A stretch of 64,000 nucleotides of DNA from Croceitalea sp947503285 (GTDB taxonomy: Bacteria; Bacteroidota; Bacteroidia; Flavobacteriales; Flavobacteriaceae), in assembly GCF_036985505.1 (NCBI RefSeq), contig NZ_BTGQ01000005.1:324797-388796 (forward strand), given 5' to 3'. The first letter of the stretch is position 1. Each line of letters opens with the position of its first letter. The translations under genes were made by a program, and so were the position numbers. Shown one piece after another: positions 62,325-64,000 of the stretch. Under the pieces are notes generated by a model that saw only the letters and a program-made list of their open reading frames with translations, was not told the DNA's origin and did not search any database.

Positions 62325-63887
62325 ATGAAAAAGAAACTATTTAAATCTCTTAAAGCAATTCTCTTGGTTTTAGTGTTTCTAATATTGGCGATTACCTTGG
62401 GTATCATTTGGCCAATGTCAAATCTCTCGATTCCACAAAAACATCATACAGTGCTTATAAAGTCAATTAATGTTATTGATGTAAAAACTGGAGACGTGTT
62501 AGAGAAGAGAAATGTCTTAATTAAAAATAATAGGATTACTGCCATAGATAGTTTAGAAATTTTAGTGGAAGATGCAAATACATTACTAATTGATGGAAGG
62601 GGCAAATATGTAATTCCAGGGTTATGGGATATGCATACACATTCAAATCAGCATTCCCCTTGGTTGCACCATCCGCTTTACATTGCCAATGGTGTTACAG
62701 GCATTAGGGATATGTCAGGTCAATTAAATCAAAAAGATAGTTATTGGGTTGGCAGTAGGGAACGCCTCAAGTGGAATGCTGAATTGAATGCTAATAAAAG
62801 GATAATGCCACGATATGTATTACAAAGTAGCTATCAAATAGATGGGGCATCGAGTGTGCCAGATGGATTTCCTGATTTTTTTAAACTCGAAAATCCAGAA
62901 CAAGTAGATTCCTTACTACAATTTTATAAAAACGAACAGGTTGATTTCATTAAAATCTATCAGCAAATACCTGTTGCCTCTTACAGAAAATTGGCCAAAA
63001 GGGCTGAATATTATGGATTGCATATCGCAGGTCATAAGCCTATGTTTTTGAGTTTAGAAGAAGCTCTCAATCTAGGACAACGTAGTTTTGAACATGGCCG
63101 TATCTTTTTATTCGAATCCTTTCCTGAAGCTGACAGCTTAAAGCATCCTGAAAATTGGAAAACCAATTTTTCTAAATATAAAAGGAAGCTGATTGAGGAC
63201 TATGATCCCAAGGTAGCTAAAGAACTCATGCAATTAATGCAGTCAAAGAAGGCTTACTGGGTTCCCACGGTGCAAACTTTGAAGTTTGAAGCATTTGCTC
63301 ATGATGTAGACTACACAGCCAATCCTAACTTAAAATATATAACGGCCATAAGAAAGAAATTATGGTGGGATTTAGATACAAAGAACAATGCCAAAAGAAA
63401 CAATGCAGAAGCAACAAAAGGAGTCAGTGCCGATTTTTATAAAATCGCAATGGAACAAGTAGAACTGGCCAATGCTATTGGAGTACCTATTATGGCAGGT
63501 ACGGATGTTACCGATTCTTATACGTTTGCTGGTTTTAGTCTTCATGAAGAATTAGTGGATTTGACAAAATGTGGGCTCACAAATCTTGAGGCATTACAAA
63601 GTGCAACTATAGTGCCTGCTCAATATGTAGAAAAAGAACATCATTACGGTAGTATAGAAAAGGGAAAAGTAGCTGATTTGGTATTGTTAAATCGTAACCC
63701 CTTAAAGGATATTTCCAATACTAGCGAAATCCATGGTGTTCTTATGAATGGTCTGTATTACGACGCCCAAAAACTTACAGAGCTCAAAACATTTACAGAA
63801 TCGGCTGCCTCAAGTTTTCATATGAATACCAAAGCGTTGTATAGTCTGATCAACAGCCCATTAATCAGGGTGCAGTTTGCAGATTAA
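62325..63887 (+). CDS. Membrane-anchored metal-dependent amidohydrolase
   Basis: 520 residues. A single hydrophobic segment (about 11-30, ILLVLVFLILAITLGIIWP) anchors the enzyme with the catalytic domain in the periplasm. The amidohydrolase TIM barrel shows H104 and H106 (DMHTHS), candidate carbamylated Lys211 (DFIKIYQQ), H238 (IAGHKP), H258 (FEHGR) and D395 (AGTDVTDS), a complete metal set of the imidazolonepropionase-like group. The small N- and C-terminal beta-sandwich (VIDVKTGDVLEKRNVLIKNN, and GSIEKGKVADLVLLNRNPLK) is also typical. The substrate is unknown. It is last in the module C operon, 53 bp after its neighbour. Confidence 0.9.
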   Translation: MKKKLFKSLKAILLVLVFLILAITLGIIWPMSNLSIPQKHHTVLIKSINVIDVKTGDVLEKRNVLIKNNRITAIDSLEILVEDANTLLIDGRGKYVIPGLWDMHTHSNQHSPWLHHPLYIANGVTGIRDMSGQLNQKDSYWVGSRERLKWNAELNANKRIMPRYVLQSSYQIDGASSVPDGFPDFFKLENPEQVDSLLQFYKNEQVDFIKIYQQIPVASYRKLAKRAEYYGLHIAGHKPMFLSLEEALNLGQRSFEHGRIFLFESFPEADSLKHPENWKTNFSKYKRKLIEDYDPKVAKELMQLMQSKKAYWVPTVQTLKFEAFAHDVDYTANPNLKYITAIRKKLWWDLDTKNNAKRNNAEATKGVSADFYKIAMEQVELANAIGVPIMAGTDVTDSYTFAGFSLHEELVDLTKCGLTNLEALQSATIVPAQYVEKEHHYGSIEKGKVADLVLLNRNPLKDISNTSEIHGVLMNGLYYDAQKLTELKTFTESAASSFHMNTKALYSLINSPLIRVQFAD

Positions 63888-64000
63888 TAAATGTGACAAT
63901 ACCATTTTTAACTTAAGATCCTTCTAACGGAATGGTATCAAAACACCAGCAAATCATACCGTTAGCTAGCAAAAAAAGTCAGCTTCAACTGAATGTGCCC
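63888..64000. other. Right-edge noncoding sequence
   Basis: 113 bp after the amidohydrolase stop. It contains short imperfect inverted words (ACGGAATGGTATCA with TCATACCGT) but no clear terminator, promoter or gene start. Confidence 0.4.

Noticed and set aside
1..64000. CRISPR arrays, rRNA, tRNA, riboswitches
   Set aside because: No regularly spaced direct repeats and no recognisable RNA-gene sequence were found on reading both strands; this was by eye, without covariance models.

Overview
The window looks like a chromosome segment from a marine Flavobacteriaceae-type member of the Bacteroidota. The basis is AT-rich DNA, Bacteroidota-style promoters (TTG, then TAnnTTTG), typical families (GIN/DUF2807 proteins, two-FtsX-domain permeases of about 800 residues, Crp/Fnr regulators, prolyl oligopeptidase lipoproteins), and a partial gene at the left edge resembling the biotin carboxylase C-terminus. 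No tRNA, rRNA, CRISPR array, integrase or transposase gene was seen. All calls come from reading the sequence; no database search was run.

Layout. (1) 1-5491, plus strand: end of accC, a terminator, then a tight four-gene unit: lipoprotein, two exported or anchored proteins of unknown function, and an FAD-dependent oxidoreductase. (2) 5570-48234, minus strand: the dominant feature, about 42.7 kb. It holds a TolC-like outer-membrane factor, a MacA/HlyD-like periplasmic adaptor, a MacB/LolD-type ATPase, a GIN-domain protein, fifteen different two-FtsX-domain permeases in tandem, a second GIN protein among the last five permeases, and a second ATPase at the far end. (3) 48694-51854, plus strand, divergent from the array: an NtrC-type sigma-54 response regulator, its sensor kinase and a GreA/B-like protein. 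(4) 51944-58166: SnoaL-like protein, ArfB, a surface-type lipoprotein, a solitary ABC ATPase, prolyl oligopeptidase, and aspartate-semialdehyde dehydrogenase. (5) 58594-63887, plus strand: two Crp/Fnr regulators, an AhpD-like protein, then tautomerase, SDR, NTF2-like protein and amidohydrolase.

How it may work. Exactly four gaps in the permease region (upstream of tolC and of the permeases starting at 41351, 36383 and 19115) carry the same module: two 17-bp TGT-N11-ACA near-palindromes 21-22 bp apart, and 54 or 63-64 bp downstream a TGGCA element followed by a -12-like box, 14-75 nt before a start codon. This is the architecture of enhancer sites plus sigma-54 promoters, and the divergent regulator is a sigma-54 activator. 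I infer that one two-component system switches on the array as four transcription units (tolC-hlyD-ATPase-GIN-permease 15; permeases 14-13; permeases 12-6; permeases 5-3, GIN, permeases 2-1, ATPase). Fifteen permeases served by two ATPases and one adaptor/outer-membrane pair suggests shared, possibly combinatorial, type VII (MacB/LolCDE-like) transporters for envelope stress or export. The substrate is unknown.

In region 5, three promoter modules with tandem CRP-like operators (GTGA-N6-TCAC and a weaker site 23 bp on) keep a constant 62-bp distance to a CTTTRTAK box. The first Crp/Fnr protein has the RETxxR recognition helix expected to read GTGA, so it probably controls the second regulator and the tautomerase operon. 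Permeases are numbered 1-15 from low to high coordinates.
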